DNA of 64,000 bases from Enhydrobacter sp. (lineage in GTDB: Bacteria > Pseudomonadota > Alphaproteobacteria > Reyranellales > Reyranellaceae), in contig NZ_CP126889.1 in assembly GCF_030246845.1 (NCBI RefSeq), positions 2,418,001-2,482,000 of the forward strand, read 5' to 3'. The position numbers were made by a program, and so were the translations under genes. Positions 45,550-53,375 of the stretch are shown piece by piece; within the stretch, counting starts at the first letter, position 1, and the number at the start of each line of letters is the position of its first letter. The notes below the pieces were generated by a model. The model saw nothing but the letters and a program-made list of their open reading frames with translations, was not told where the DNA came from and ran no database searches.

Positions 45550-46101
45550 ATGAAGACCGAACGGCGGCTCAAGGAACTGGGTATCGAGCTCGCGCCGGCG
45601 ACGTCGCCGATGGCCAACTACGTCAATGCCGTGCGCACCGGCAACCTGCTCTATCTTGCGGGCAAGGGGCCCGGTCTGCCCGGCCAGCCGCTGCCGACGG
45701 GCAAGGTTGGTCGCGATCTCACGATCGAACAGGCCTACCGGCACGCGCGCGAGACCGGCCTCAACCTGATCGCGGTCATGAAAGCGGAGCTGGGCGACCT
45801 TGATCGCGTCAAGCGCATCGTGAAGGTGTTGGGCATGGTGAATGCGCTGCCCGAGTTCGGACGCCAGCCGGAAGTCATCAACGGCTGTTCCGACCTCTTC
45901 GTCGAGGTGTTCGGCGATCGCGGCCGGCATGCGCGCTCGGCGGTCGGGATGGGCTCGCTGCCGCGCGGCATTCCGGTCGAGATCGAGGTGATCGTCGAGG
46001 TCGAGGACGAGACGCCGGCCGCGCGCCGGTCCGCCGCGGCCAAGGCCGCACCGAGGCGGAAGACGGCGCCGAAGAAGGCGGCGAAAAAGAAGAGCAGGTA
46101 G
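45550..46101 (+). CDS. RidA/YjgF family protein with Lys/Ala-rich tail
   Basis: Residues of about 1-155 are a RidA-type domain: YVNAVRTGNLLYLAGKGP, RHARETGLNLIAVMKAELGD, RSAVGMGSLPRGIPVEIEVI. RidA proteins hydrolyse reactive enamines and imines from PLP enzymes. The RidA Arg of the active site is in RSAVG. The final 30 residues (AAKAAPRRKTAPKKAAKKK) form a basic, low-complexity tail not usual for the family. The gene lies between trpF and trpB, 10 bases after the former, so it is co-transcribed with the tryptophan genes. Confidence 0.87.
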   Translation: MKTERRLKELGIELAPATSPMANYVNAVRTGNLLYLAGKGPGLPGQPLPTGKVGRDLTIEQAYRHARETGLNLIAVMKAELGDLDRVKRIVKVLGMVNALPEFGRQPEVINGCSDLFVEVFGDRGRHARSAVGMGSLPRGIPVEIEVIVEVEDETPAARRSAAAKAAPRRKTAPKKAAKKKSR

Positions 46102-46157
46102 CTGCTTTGACCGACCCCCGTCGGGACTGCTAAGTCCGCCTCCCGACAGGAATCGCA

Positions 46158-47372
46158 ATGGCACCGACACCCAACAGTTTCCGCACCGGGCCCGACGAGC
46201 GCGGGCATTTCGGCATCTTCGGCGGCCGCTTCGTCGCCGAGACGCTGATGCCGCTGATCCTCGAGCTGGAGAAAGCCTACAACGAGGCCAAGGCGGATCC
46301 GCAGTTCCAGGGCGAGCTCCGCTATCTCCTGGCCCACTATGCCGGCCGCCCCAGCCCGCTCTATTTCGCCGATCGCCTGACCCGGCACCTGGGCGGTGCG
46401 AAGGTCTATCTCAAGCGCGACGAGCTGAACCACACCGGCAGCCACAAGATCAACAACGTGCTGGGTCAGGTGCTGCTGGCCAAGCGCATGGGCAAGACGC
46501 GGGTGATCGCCGAGACGGGCGCGGGCCAGCATGGCGTCGCGACGGCGACCGCCTGCGCGCTGTTCGACATTCCCTGCGTGGTGTTCATGGGCTCGGTCGA
46601 TGTCGACCGCCAGGCGCCGAATGTCTTTCGCATGAAGATGCTGGGCGCCGAGGTCCGGCCGGTGGCGGCGGGATCGGCGACGCTCAAGGATGCGATGAAC
46701 GAGGCGCTGCGCGACTGGGTCGCGACCTGTGAGACGACGTTCTATTGCATCGGCACGGTGGCAGGCCCGCATCCCTATCCGGCGATGGTGCGCGATTTCC
46801 AGTGCGTGATCGGCAACGAGGTGCGCAAGCAGATGATGGAAGCCGAAGGCCGGTTGCCCGACACGCTCGTCGCCTGCATCGGCGGCGGCTCGAACGCGAT
46901 GGGCCTGTTCCATCCCTTCCTCGACGACGCTGGCGTGCGCATCGTGGGCGTGGAGGCGGCCGGCAAGGGCCTCGAGACAGGCGAGCACGCCGCCTCGCTC
47001 ACCGGCGGCCGGCCCGGCGTGCTGCATGGCAACCGCACCTATTTGTTGCAGGACGAGGAAGGCCAGATCACCGAGGCACATTCGATCTCGGCCGGTCTCG
47101 ACTATCCCGGCATCGGGCCCGAGCATTCCTGGCTCAAGGAGCAGGGCCGCGTCGAATACGTGTCGGCGACCGACGGCGAGGCGCTCGAGGCCTTCCAGCT
47201 CCTCTGCAAGCTCGAAGGCATCATTCCCGCGCTCGAATCGGCGCATGCCCTGGCGCACGTGACGAAGCTCGCGCCGACCTTGCCCAAGGACAATCTGCTC
47301 GTGATGAATCTGTCCGGCCGCGGCGACAAGGACGTGCCGCAGGTCGCCGCGCGGCTCGGCGTGAAGATCTGA
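46158..47372 (+). CDS. trpB: Tryptophan synthase beta chain
   Basis: TrpB condenses indole and serine to tryptophan with PLP. The 404-residue protein has the PLP lysine at residue 97 in [26 protein letters not shown], and GGGSNAMG for the cofactor phosphate. It is of normal family length. It is one base ahead of trpA, as expected for the alpha2beta2 complex. Confidence 0.97.
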   Translation: MAPTPNSFRTGPDERGHFGIFGGRFVAETLMPLILELEKAYNEAKADPQFQGELRYLLAHYAGRPSPLYFADRLTRHLGGAKVYLKRDELNHTGSHKINNVLGQVLLAKRMGKTRVIAETGAGQHGVATATACALFDIPCVVFMGSVDVDRQAPNVFRMKMLGAEVRPVAAGSATLKDAMNEALRDWVATCETTFYCIGTVAGPHPYPAMVRDFQCVIGNEVRKQMMEAEGRLPDTLVACIGGGSNAMGLFHPFLDDAGVRIVGVEAAGKGLETGEHAASLTGGRPGVLHGNRTYLLQDEEGQITEAHSISAGLDYPGIGPEHSWLKEQGRVEYVSATDGEALEAFQLLCKLEGIIPALESAHALAHVTKLAPTLPKDNLLVMNLSGRGDKDVPQVAARLGVKI

Positions 47373-47373
47373 C

Positions 47374-48207
47374 ATGGGCCGCATCACCAGGCGCTTCGCC
47401 GAGCTGAAGGCCGACAAGCGCGCCGGTTTCGTGGCCTATGTCACCGCCGGCGACCCCGATCCCGTGCTCAGCTACCAGATCCTGAAGGGCTTGCCTGCGG
47501 CCGGAGCGGACCTGATCGAGCTCGGCATGCCGTTCACCGATCCGATGGCGGACGGGCCATCGGTCCAGCAGGCCGGACAACGTGCGCTCAAGGCGGGGAT
47601 CACTGTCGATGCGACGTTCGACATGGTGCGGCGCTTTCGCAAGGAGACCGGTGACGGTGCAACGCCGGTCCTGCTCATGGGCTATTACAACCTCGTGTCC
47701 CAGCGCGGCGTCGAACGCTTCTGCAAGGAGGCTGCCGCGGCCGGAGTCGACGGTCTGATCCTGGTCGATCTGCCGCCAGAGGAAGCGGACGAGCTGAAGC
47801 CACACGCGGTTGCAGCCGGCATCGATACCGTTCTTCTCACCGCGCCGACGACCGACGACAAGCGTCTGCCGGCGGTGCTGAAATACGCTTCAGGCTTCGT
47901 GTATTTCGTTTCCGTGCTGGGCATCACCGGCACCAAATCGGCGACCGAGGAAGCAGTGCGCACGCATGTCGCGCGCATCAAGCGGCATACCGCCTTGCCG
48001 ATCAGTGTGGGTTTCGGGATCAAGACGCCGGATCAGGCGGCCGCGGTGGCGCGTCATGCCGACGCGGCGGTCGTCGGCTCGGCGATCGTCGATCGTGTGA
48101 AGGCGGGGCTCGACGACCAGGGCAAGCCCAAGCCGGATCTCGTGCCGGGCGTATTCGCCTACGTCAAGGCGCTCGCCGATGGCGTGCGCAGCGTGCGCAA
48201 AGTCTAG
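47374..48207 (+). CDS. trpA: Tryptophan synthase alpha chain
   Basis: TrpA releases indole from indole-3-glycerol phosphate and channels it to TrpB. The 277-residue barrel has catalytic Glu49 and Asp60 in ELGMPFTDPMADG, at exactly the canonical numbers. GFGIKTPDQ and VVGSAIVD for phosphate binding are also present. It ends the trp cluster and is followed by a small hairpin. Confidence 0.97.
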   Translation: MGRITRRFAELKADKRAGFVAYVTAGDPDPVLSYQILKGLPAAGADLIELGMPFTDPMADGPSVQQAGQRALKAGITVDATFDMVRRFRKETGDGATPVLLMGYYNLVSQRGVERFCKEAAAAGVDGLILVDLPPEEADELKPHAVAAGIDTVLLTAPTTDDKRLPAVLKYASGFVYFVSVLGITGTKSATEEAVRTHVARIKRHTALPISVGFGIKTPDQAAAVARHADAAVVGSAIVDRVKAGLDDQGKPKPDLVPGVFAYVKALADGVRSVRKV

Positions 48208-48254
48208 AGTCCTTTCGATCCGATCTTTGTGATCGTTTTATGAGATCGCGCCAT

Positions 48255-48271
48255 CGGCCATTGTATGGCCG
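48255..48271. terminator. Short hairpin after trpA
   Basis: CGGCCA (48255-48260) and TGGCCG (48266-48271) pair perfectly around TTGTA and are followed by AATTT. It lies 48 bases after trpA, and the stem is short and the T-run weak. A rho-independent terminator is possible but unproven. Confidence 0.35.
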
Positions 48272-48322
48272 AATTTGCGCTCCCATATGCTTGTCCTGAA
48301 TCGACGGCAAAGGGAGTGCGCA

Positions 48323-48703
48323 ATGCAGCGGTTCACGACAGAACACCAAGACAGGCTTCATCGGATCTTCACCGCTGCACTCGATCTTCTCGACAAACAG
48401 AACCGCGAGCCCGACCGTTGGGAAGAGGAATGCCTTTCCTACGCGCTCGGCGCCATGGCCTGCGGCCTCTATTCGGCGGCCGAGGTCGAGCTTGCGGCCT
48501 TCTCGCGGCCGGCGGCCGAGCGGCCGTCGGAAGAGGTCGCAAAGCTCGAGAAGAAGCCGAGCCGATTCACCAAGGACATGCTGCGCCACGGCCTCGATTA
48601 CGTGCTGCGCCGCAACCAGGGGTCGCGGAGCGTCGCGGACGATATGTCGCTGCCGTCTGCGAGCCACCTCGCCGTCCGCACCTTTCTCGGCGCGTCGCTG
48701 TAA
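48323..48703 (+). CDS. Hypothetical small helical protein
   Basis: This 126-residue predicted soluble protein has AAGGGAG upstream of ATG at 48323. It is rich in charged helices (RLHRIFTAALDLLDKQNREP, LSYALGAMACGLYSAAEVELA), and a C-terminal part has DMLRHGLDYVLRRNQ. No known domain, signal or membrane segment is recognised. It stands alone between trpA and the divergent-facing metallo-hydrolase. The composition looks coding. Confidence 0.7.
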   Translation: MQRFTTEHQDRLHRIFTAALDLLDKQNREPDRWEEECLSYALGAMACGLYSAAEVELAAFSRPAAERPSEEVAKLEKKPSRFTKDMLRHGLDYVLRRNQGSRSVADDMSLPSASHLAVRTFLGASL

Positions 48704-48745
48704 CGACCTCGCCGAGCGGCGAGCTTCCTCGAACCTTTGGGGCGA

Positions 48746-49411
48746 CTATTCCGCCATTTCCTCGTCGTCGAACAGGAGGTCGGCGACGAACGGGTTGGTC
48801 TTGCGTTCCCAGCCGAAGGTCGAGGTCTGGCCGTGGCCGGGCACGAAGCCGATATCCTCGCCCAGCGGCCATAGTCGCTCACGGATCGAGCGCAGAAGCT
48901 GGTTGTGGTTGCCGCGCGGGAAGTCGGTGCGGCCGATCGAGCCTCTGAACAATACGTCGCCCACGAAGGCGATCTTCGCCTCCTTGTTCACGAACACGAC
49001 ATGGCCCGGCGTGTGGCCGGGGCAATGGACGACGTCGAGCGTGAGCTTGCCGAGGCTCACCGTGTCGCCATTCACCAGCCAGCGATCCGGCACGAACGGC
49101 TTGTAGGCCGGGAAGTTGTACTTGCGGCCCGAGTCGGGCAGGCCCTCGATCAGGAACAGGTCGTCCTCGTGCGGACCCTCGATCTTCACGCCATAGTGCT
49201 CGGCCATGGTGCCGGCGGCGGAGGCGTGATCGACATGGCCGTGGGTCAGCAGCACCTTCGTGATCGTGATCCCCTGCTCAGCGATCGCCTGCTTCAACAT
49301 GTCGAAGTCCCCGCCGGGGTCGACCGCGGTACCCTCCATGGTCTCGGAACACCAGACGATCGAGCAGTTCTGCTGGAACGGCGTGACAGGCGCGATCATG
49401 ACCTTGATCAT
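48746..49411 (-). CDS. Metallo-beta-lactamase fold hydrolase (glyoxalase II / YcbL type)
   Basis: This 221-residue metallo-hydrolase has the metal motif THGHVDHA (His57, His59, Asp61, His62), the next His in CPGHTPGH, and Asp of VGDVLFRGSIGR. Glyoxalase II-like proteins hydrolyse thioesters such as S-lactoylglutathione; YcbL-type enzymes are shorter, as here. ATG at 49411 has AGGAGG upstream, so the longer frame is rejected. It diverges from the D,D-carboxypeptidase gene. Confidence 0.9.
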   Translation of the reverse strand: MIKVMIAPVTPFQQNCSIVWCSETMEGTAVDPGGDFDMLKQAIAEQGITITKVLLTHGHVDHASAAGTMAEHYGVKIEGPHEDDLFLIEGLPDSGRKYNFPAYKPFVPDRWLVNGDTVSLGKLTLDVVHCPGHTPGHVVFVNKEAKIAFVGDVLFRGSIGRTDFPRGNHNQLLRSIRERLWPLGEDIGFVPGHGQTSTFGWERKTNPFVADLLFDDEEMAE

Positions 49412-49484
49412 GGACCTCCTGTAATGCCTCCCGCGGACACAGGAAAGGGCGTATGCTGCGGTTCCCTCTCGTGACGAAACGTCA

Positions 49485-50699
49485 ATGAAATTGCGCCTTC
49501 TGGCAGGACTCGCGGCGTTGCTCGGCCTGGTGGCCGGCCCGGCCGCGGCGCAGTTCACCTCGGTCGTCTCGCCCACCGGTCCGGTCACGGCCGGCCCCTA
49601 TATCATCGTCGACGCCCATACCGGCGAGACCCTGCTGCAGAGCAATGCCGGTGCGCCCTGGTATCCGGCGTCACTCACCAAACTGATGACGATCTATATC
49701 GTCTTCCAGGAACTGAAGGCGGGGCGCCTTACGCTGCAGACGGCGGTGCCGTTCTCGGCCCACGCCGCCAGCATGCCGCCGGCGAAGCTCGGCGTCGGGG
49801 TGGGACAGTCGATCACGGTGGAGCAGGCGCTCGAGTCGCTGGTGGCCCATTCGGCCAACGACGTGGCGGCAGCTCTCGGTGAACTGGTCGGCGGATCCAA
49901 GCCGGCCTTCACTCAGCGCATGACCCAGACCGCAGCCCACCTCGGCATGACGGCCACGACCTTCGACAATGCCAACGGCCTGCCCGATCCCGGCAATCTG
50001 ACGACGGCGCGCGATCTCGTCATCCTCGCGATGGCCCTGATCCGCGACTTCCCGCAATACTATAGCTACTTCCAGACCCAGCACTTCATGCTCGGCAAGC
50101 GCTGGGTCGGGCCGGGCGTCAGGTTCGTGCGCATGTATGCGCCCTATGCCGACGGTCTGAAGACCGGCTTCATTTGCGCCTCGGGCTTCAATCTCGTGGG
50201 CAGCGCCGTGCGCGACGGCCGCCGCCTGATCGGCGTCGCGCTGGGCTTCCGCCGCGCAGACCTGCGCGACGAGTTCCTGGTGCGCCTGTTCGACGAAGCT
50301 TATTCGCTCAAGACGGGCGGGGCGCGGCCCAAGGTCTGGCAGATCCACAACGACGGCGGCCAGCCGCCGGTGGTCTTCAGCCAGAGCGAATGCGGCACGA
50401 TCCGCTACGACATGCCGGGCGATGCGGCCTGGCTCGGCACCTACGGCACCTGGGCCGCCGCCCGTCAGGTCTACGACCGCGGCACGACGGAACTCAACAG
50501 GATGGGCGTCGCCCAGCCCGGCAAGGAGTACATCCTGCCGGTCACGGTCAACAAGGCGACGCGGCAGGCGGCGATCATCGCCGACCTGCAGCCGGGGATC
50601 GCGCAAAGGCTTTGCGCCGACTACCACGCGCGCAAGCAGTTCTGCGAGGTGAAGAAGCCGCAGGACTTCGAGGCGCCTTTCAGGGGATTCTGGCGCTGA
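49485..50699 (+). CDS. D-alanyl-D-alanine carboxypeptidase (low-molecular-weight PBP, DacC/PBP5-like)
   Basis: This 404-residue periplasmic enzyme removes the terminal D-Ala from peptidoglycan stem peptides. A Sec signal of about 22 residues ends AAAQ. The serine-acyl-transferase motifs are S63-L-T-K66 (SxxK), S123-A-N125 (SxN) and K226-T-G228. A second domain of PBP5 type occupies about 270-370. The C-terminal end lacks an obvious amphipathic anchor, so membrane association is unclear. It is upstream of accD, 55 bases apart. Confidence 0.92.
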   Translation: MKLRLLAGLAALLGLVAGPAAAQFTSVVSPTGPVTAGPYIIVDAHTGETLLQSNAGAPWYPASLTKLMTIYIVFQELKAGRLTLQTAVPFSAHAASMPPAKLGVGVGQSITVEQALESLVAHSANDVAAALGELVGGSKPAFTQRMTQTAAHLGMTATTFDNANGLPDPGNLTTARDLVILAMALIRDFPQYYSYFQTQHFMLGKRWVGPGVRFVRMYAPYADGLKTGFICASGFNLVGSAVRDGRRLIGVALGFRRADLRDEFLVRLFDEAYSLKTGGARPKVWQIHNDGGQPPVVFSQSECGTIRYDMPGDAAWLGTYGTWAAARQVYDRGTTELNRMGVAQPGKEYILPVTVNKATRQAAIIADLQPGIAQRLCADYHARKQFCEVKKPQDFEAPFRGFWR

Positions 50700-50754
50700 C
50701 AAACGGGGGCCGGATCGGCTTGGCCGCAGCGATCATTCGTGCCATATCGCGGCC

Positions 50755-51648
50755 ATGAACTGGCTGACCAACTTCGTCCGCCCCAAGCTGCGGGCACTCG
50801 TCTCGCGCAAGAAGGAGGCGCCGGAGAATCTCTGGCTGAAATGCCCCAAGTGCGAACAGATGCTGTTCACGCGCGACTGGGAGGCGAACCAGGAGGTCTG
50901 CACCCATTGCGGGCACCACATGCGGCTGCGGCCGATGAAGCGGCTGCCCCATCTTTTCGACGACGGAAAGTTCGAGCTGCACGCCCTGCCCAGGGTGATA
51001 TCCGACCCGCTGAAATTCCGCGACACCAAGCGCTATGACGCGCGCCTGAAGGAAGCCCAGGGCAAGGCTCACGGCGGCGCCGATGCCCTGGTCGTCGCCA
51101 GCGGCCTGATGGGCAACCGCCTGACGGTCGTGGCCGCCCTCGATTTCGGCTTCATGGGCGGCTCGATGGGTACCGCCGTCGGCGAGGGGCTGGTGATGGC
51201 GGCCGAGCTCGCCGTCGACCGCAAGGCGCCGCTGATCGTGTTCTCCGCCTCGGGCGGCGCGCGCATGCAGGAAGGCATCCTGTCGCTGATGCAGCTCACG
51301 CGCACCACCATCGCGGTGCGCCGCGTGAAGGAGGCAGGTCTACCCTACATCGTCGTGCTGACCGATCCGACGACGGGCGGCGTCTCTGCCTCCTTCGCCA
51401 TGCTGGGCGACGTCCATCTCGCCGAGCCGGAGGCCATCATCGGCTTCGCCGGGCCGCGCGTGATCCAGGACACGATTCGCCAGGAATTGCCGCCGGGCTT
51501 CCAGCGCTCCGAATATCTTCTCGAGCACGGCATGGTCGACGCCGTGGTCCATCGCCACAAGCTGCGCGAGACCCTGATCCGGCTGGTCACGCTGCTCATG
51601 GATCCGCTGGTGGTCGAAAGCCGCAGCCTCGCCGTCGTCGGCGCCTGA
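50755..51648 (+). CDS. accD: Acetyl-CoA carboxylase carboxyltransferase subunit beta
   Basis: AccD with AccA transfers the carboxyl group from biotin to acetyl-CoA to make malonyl-CoA. The 297-residue protein has the N-terminal zinc ribbon CPKC and CTHC (Cys30, 33, 49, 52), and GGSMGTAVGEGLVMAAE with SASGGARMQEG for the carboxyltransferase oxyanion region. It is 22 bases ahead of folC, a common pairing. Confidence 0.97.
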   Translation: MNWLTNFVRPKLRALVSRKKEAPENLWLKCPKCEQMLFTRDWEANQEVCTHCGHHMRLRPMKRLPHLFDDGKFELHALPRVISDPLKFRDTKRYDARLKEAQGKAHGGADALVVASGLMGNRLTVVAALDFGFMGGSMGTAVGEGLVMAAELAVDRKAPLIVFSASGGARMQEGILSLMQLTRTTIAVRRVKEAGLPYIVVLTDPTTGGVSASFAMLGDVHLAEPEAIIGFAGPRVIQDTIRQELPPGFQRSEYLLEHGMVDAVVHRHKLRETLIRLVTLLMDPLVVESRSLAVVGA

Positions 51649-51670
51649 ACCTCCGGCACCGGAGCCGAGC

Positions 51671-52963
51671 ATGATCGATCCGATCCTGGAGCGCGTGATG
51701 CGGCTCCATCCGCGGTCGATCGATCTCGGCCTCGAGCGCATCGCGCGGTTGCTCGCGGCGCTCGGCTCGCCCGAGCGAAAGCTGCCGCCCATCGTCCATG
51801 TCGCCGGCACCAACGGCAAGGGGTCGCTGGTCGCCTATCTCAGGGCGATGGCGGAGGCGGGGGGCTACCGCGTCCATGTCTACACCTCGCCGCATCTCGT
51901 GCGCTTCAACGAGCGTATCCGTGTGGCCGGCCGTCTCATCGAGGACAGCGAGCTCGACGCGGTGCTGGGCGACTGCGAGCGGGCCAACGAGGAAAAGCCG
52001 ATCACCTTCTTCGAGATCACGACGGCGGCCGCCTATCTCGCTTTCTCGCGCGTGCCGGCGGATCTAGCCGTGATCGAGGTCGGCATGGGCGGACGCTACG
52101 ACGCCACCAACGTGATCGCGCCGACGCTCGCGGCCATCACGCCCATCGGCTACGACCACACGGGCTTCCTCGGCGACAGGCTCGAGGGCATCGCCGGCGA
52201 GAAGGCGGGCATCCTGAAGCATGCCGTGCCGGCGGTGATCGGTCGCCAGCGCGCGGTGAGCGCCCAGGTGATCGAGGCCGAGGCATCGACCCTCGCGGCG
52301 CCGCTGTTCCGCCTCGGCCGAGAATGGCGGGTCATGCCGGGCCCGGCAGGCTTCCGCTACGAAAGCGACGCCACGACGCTCGATCTTCCGGCGCCGGCGC
52401 TCGTGGGGGCGCACCAGATCGACAACGCCGCCACCGCCGTCGCCTGCATCGAGCGTCTGCGGGCGGCGAACTTCGCGATCGACGATCGGGCGATCGCAAA
52501 AGGCCTCGCCACGGTCGAGTGGCCGGCGCGGCTGCAGAAGCTCACGCGCGGCCCGCTGGTCGAGGCCCTGCCGCCGGGCTGTGAGCTGTGGCTCGACGGC
52601 GGCCACAACGAGGATTGCGGGCTCGCCCTCGCCGGCATGGCGTCGGATTGGGCGAAGGAGCCGGCGCCGCTGCCGCTTTATCTTGTATTCGGCATGTTGA
52701 CGAGCAAGGACGCTGCGGGCTTCCTGCGGCCGCTGGCGCGCCATGCGCGCGCGGCGCGCGCGGTGCCCTTTCCGGAAGGCCATAGTGCCTATACGCCGCA
52801 GGAAGCTTGTGCCAAGGCGGCCGAGGTCGGCCTGGATTGCGCGCCCGCAGACGACATCGGCGCGGCGCTGGAGGACCTTCTGGCCACCCAGCCCGCGCCG
52901 ATGCGCATTCTGATCTGTGGATCGCTCTATCTCGCCGGCGCCGTGCTGCAACGCAACGGCTGA
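51671..52963 (+). CDS. folC: Dihydrofolate synthase / folylpolyglutamate synthase
   Basis: FolC adds glutamate to dihydropteroate and then to folates. The 430-residue Mur-ligase-like enzyme has the P-loop HVAGTNGKGS, HIVxxxP-like (YTSPHLVRFNERIRV), EVGMGGRYDATN, and a C-terminal domain with LDGGHNEDC. All family motifs are present. It converges on trxA with 9 bases between stops. Confidence 0.95.
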   Translation: MIDPILERVMRLHPRSIDLGLERIARLLAALGSPERKLPPIVHVAGTNGKGSLVAYLRAMAEAGGYRVHVYTSPHLVRFNERIRVAGRLIEDSELDAVLGDCERANEEKPITFFEITTAAAYLAFSRVPADLAVIEVGMGGRYDATNVIAPTLAAITPIGYDHTGFLGDRLEGIAGEKAGILKHAVPAVIGRQRAVSAQVIEAEASTLAAPLFRLGREWRVMPGPAGFRYESDATTLDLPAPALVGAHQIDNAATAVACIERLRAANFAIDDRAIAKGLATVEWPARLQKLTRGPLVEALPPGCELWLDGGHNEDCGLALAGMASDWAKEPAPLPLYLVFGMLTSKDAAGFLRPLARHARAARAVPFPEGHSAYTPQEACAKAAEVGLDCAPADDIGAALEDLLATQPAPMRILICGSLYLAGAVLQRNG

Positions 52964-52980
52964 GCTGGACGCTTAGCTCA
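52961..52980. terminator. Inverted repeat between converging folC and trxA
   Basis: TGAGCT (52961-52966) and AGCTCA (52975-52980) are perfect inverted copies separated by eight bases, and they span both stop codons. The position would suit a bidirectional terminator but there is no T-run, so the assignment is weak. Confidence 0.3.
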
Positions 52981-53293
52981 CGACGGTATTGATCCAGCTC
53001 ACCAGCCTCTGCTTGGGCTCGGCGCCGATCTTGGTTGCCGCGACCTGGCCGTCCTTGAACAGCAGCAGCGTGGGGATGGAGCGCACGCCGTACTTGGTCG
53101 GCACCATCGGGTTCTCGTCGATATTGACCTTCACCACCTTGAGCTTGCCGTCCATCTCCTTGGAGATGTCTTCGAGCGACGGGCCGATCATGCGGCACGG
53201 GCCGCACCATTCCGCCCAGAAGTCGACGAGGACGGGTTTGTCGGATTTCAGCACTTCCTGATCGAAGGAGGCATCGGTCGCTTTGACGGTCAT
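52973..53293 (-). CDS. trxA: Thioredoxin
   Basis: This 106-residue thioredoxin has the active site WAEWCGPC with Cys30 and Cys33, preceded by VLVDFW, and a cis-Pro region in [14 protein letters not shown]. It is a general cytoplasmic disulfide reductant and could also feed the DsbD-like protein. It lies after addA on the same strand, separated by an 82-base gap containing a hairpin. Confidence 0.97.
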   Translation of the reverse strand: MTVKATDASFDQEVLKSDKPVLVDFWAEWCGPCRMIGPSLEDISKEMDGKLKVVKVNIDENPMVPTKYGVRSIPTLLLFKDGQVAATKIGAEPKQRLVSWINTVVS

Positions 53294-53317
53294 GGCGAGG
53301 CTCCGCAGACAAATAAG

Positions 53318-53335
53318 GCCGGTCGATGGACCGGC
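53318..53335 (-). terminator. Hairpin between addA and trxA
   Basis: GCCGGTC (53318-53324) and GACCGGC (53329-53335) form a seven-base stem with loop GATG. Read on the minus strand it is followed by CTTATTTG, a modest T-rich stretch. It could end the addBA transcript before trxA, which would then use its own promoter. Confidence 0.45.
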
Positions 53336-53375
53336 GTCGCTCTTGGCTCAAAGCTAGGAAGAGGGCCCGGCCAAG

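Noticed and set aside
49412..49588. Longer N-terminus for the metallo-beta-lactamase-fold protein
   Set aside because: ATG at 49411 has an AGGAGG site and gives the family start; the extension would overlap the carboxypeptidase gene head.
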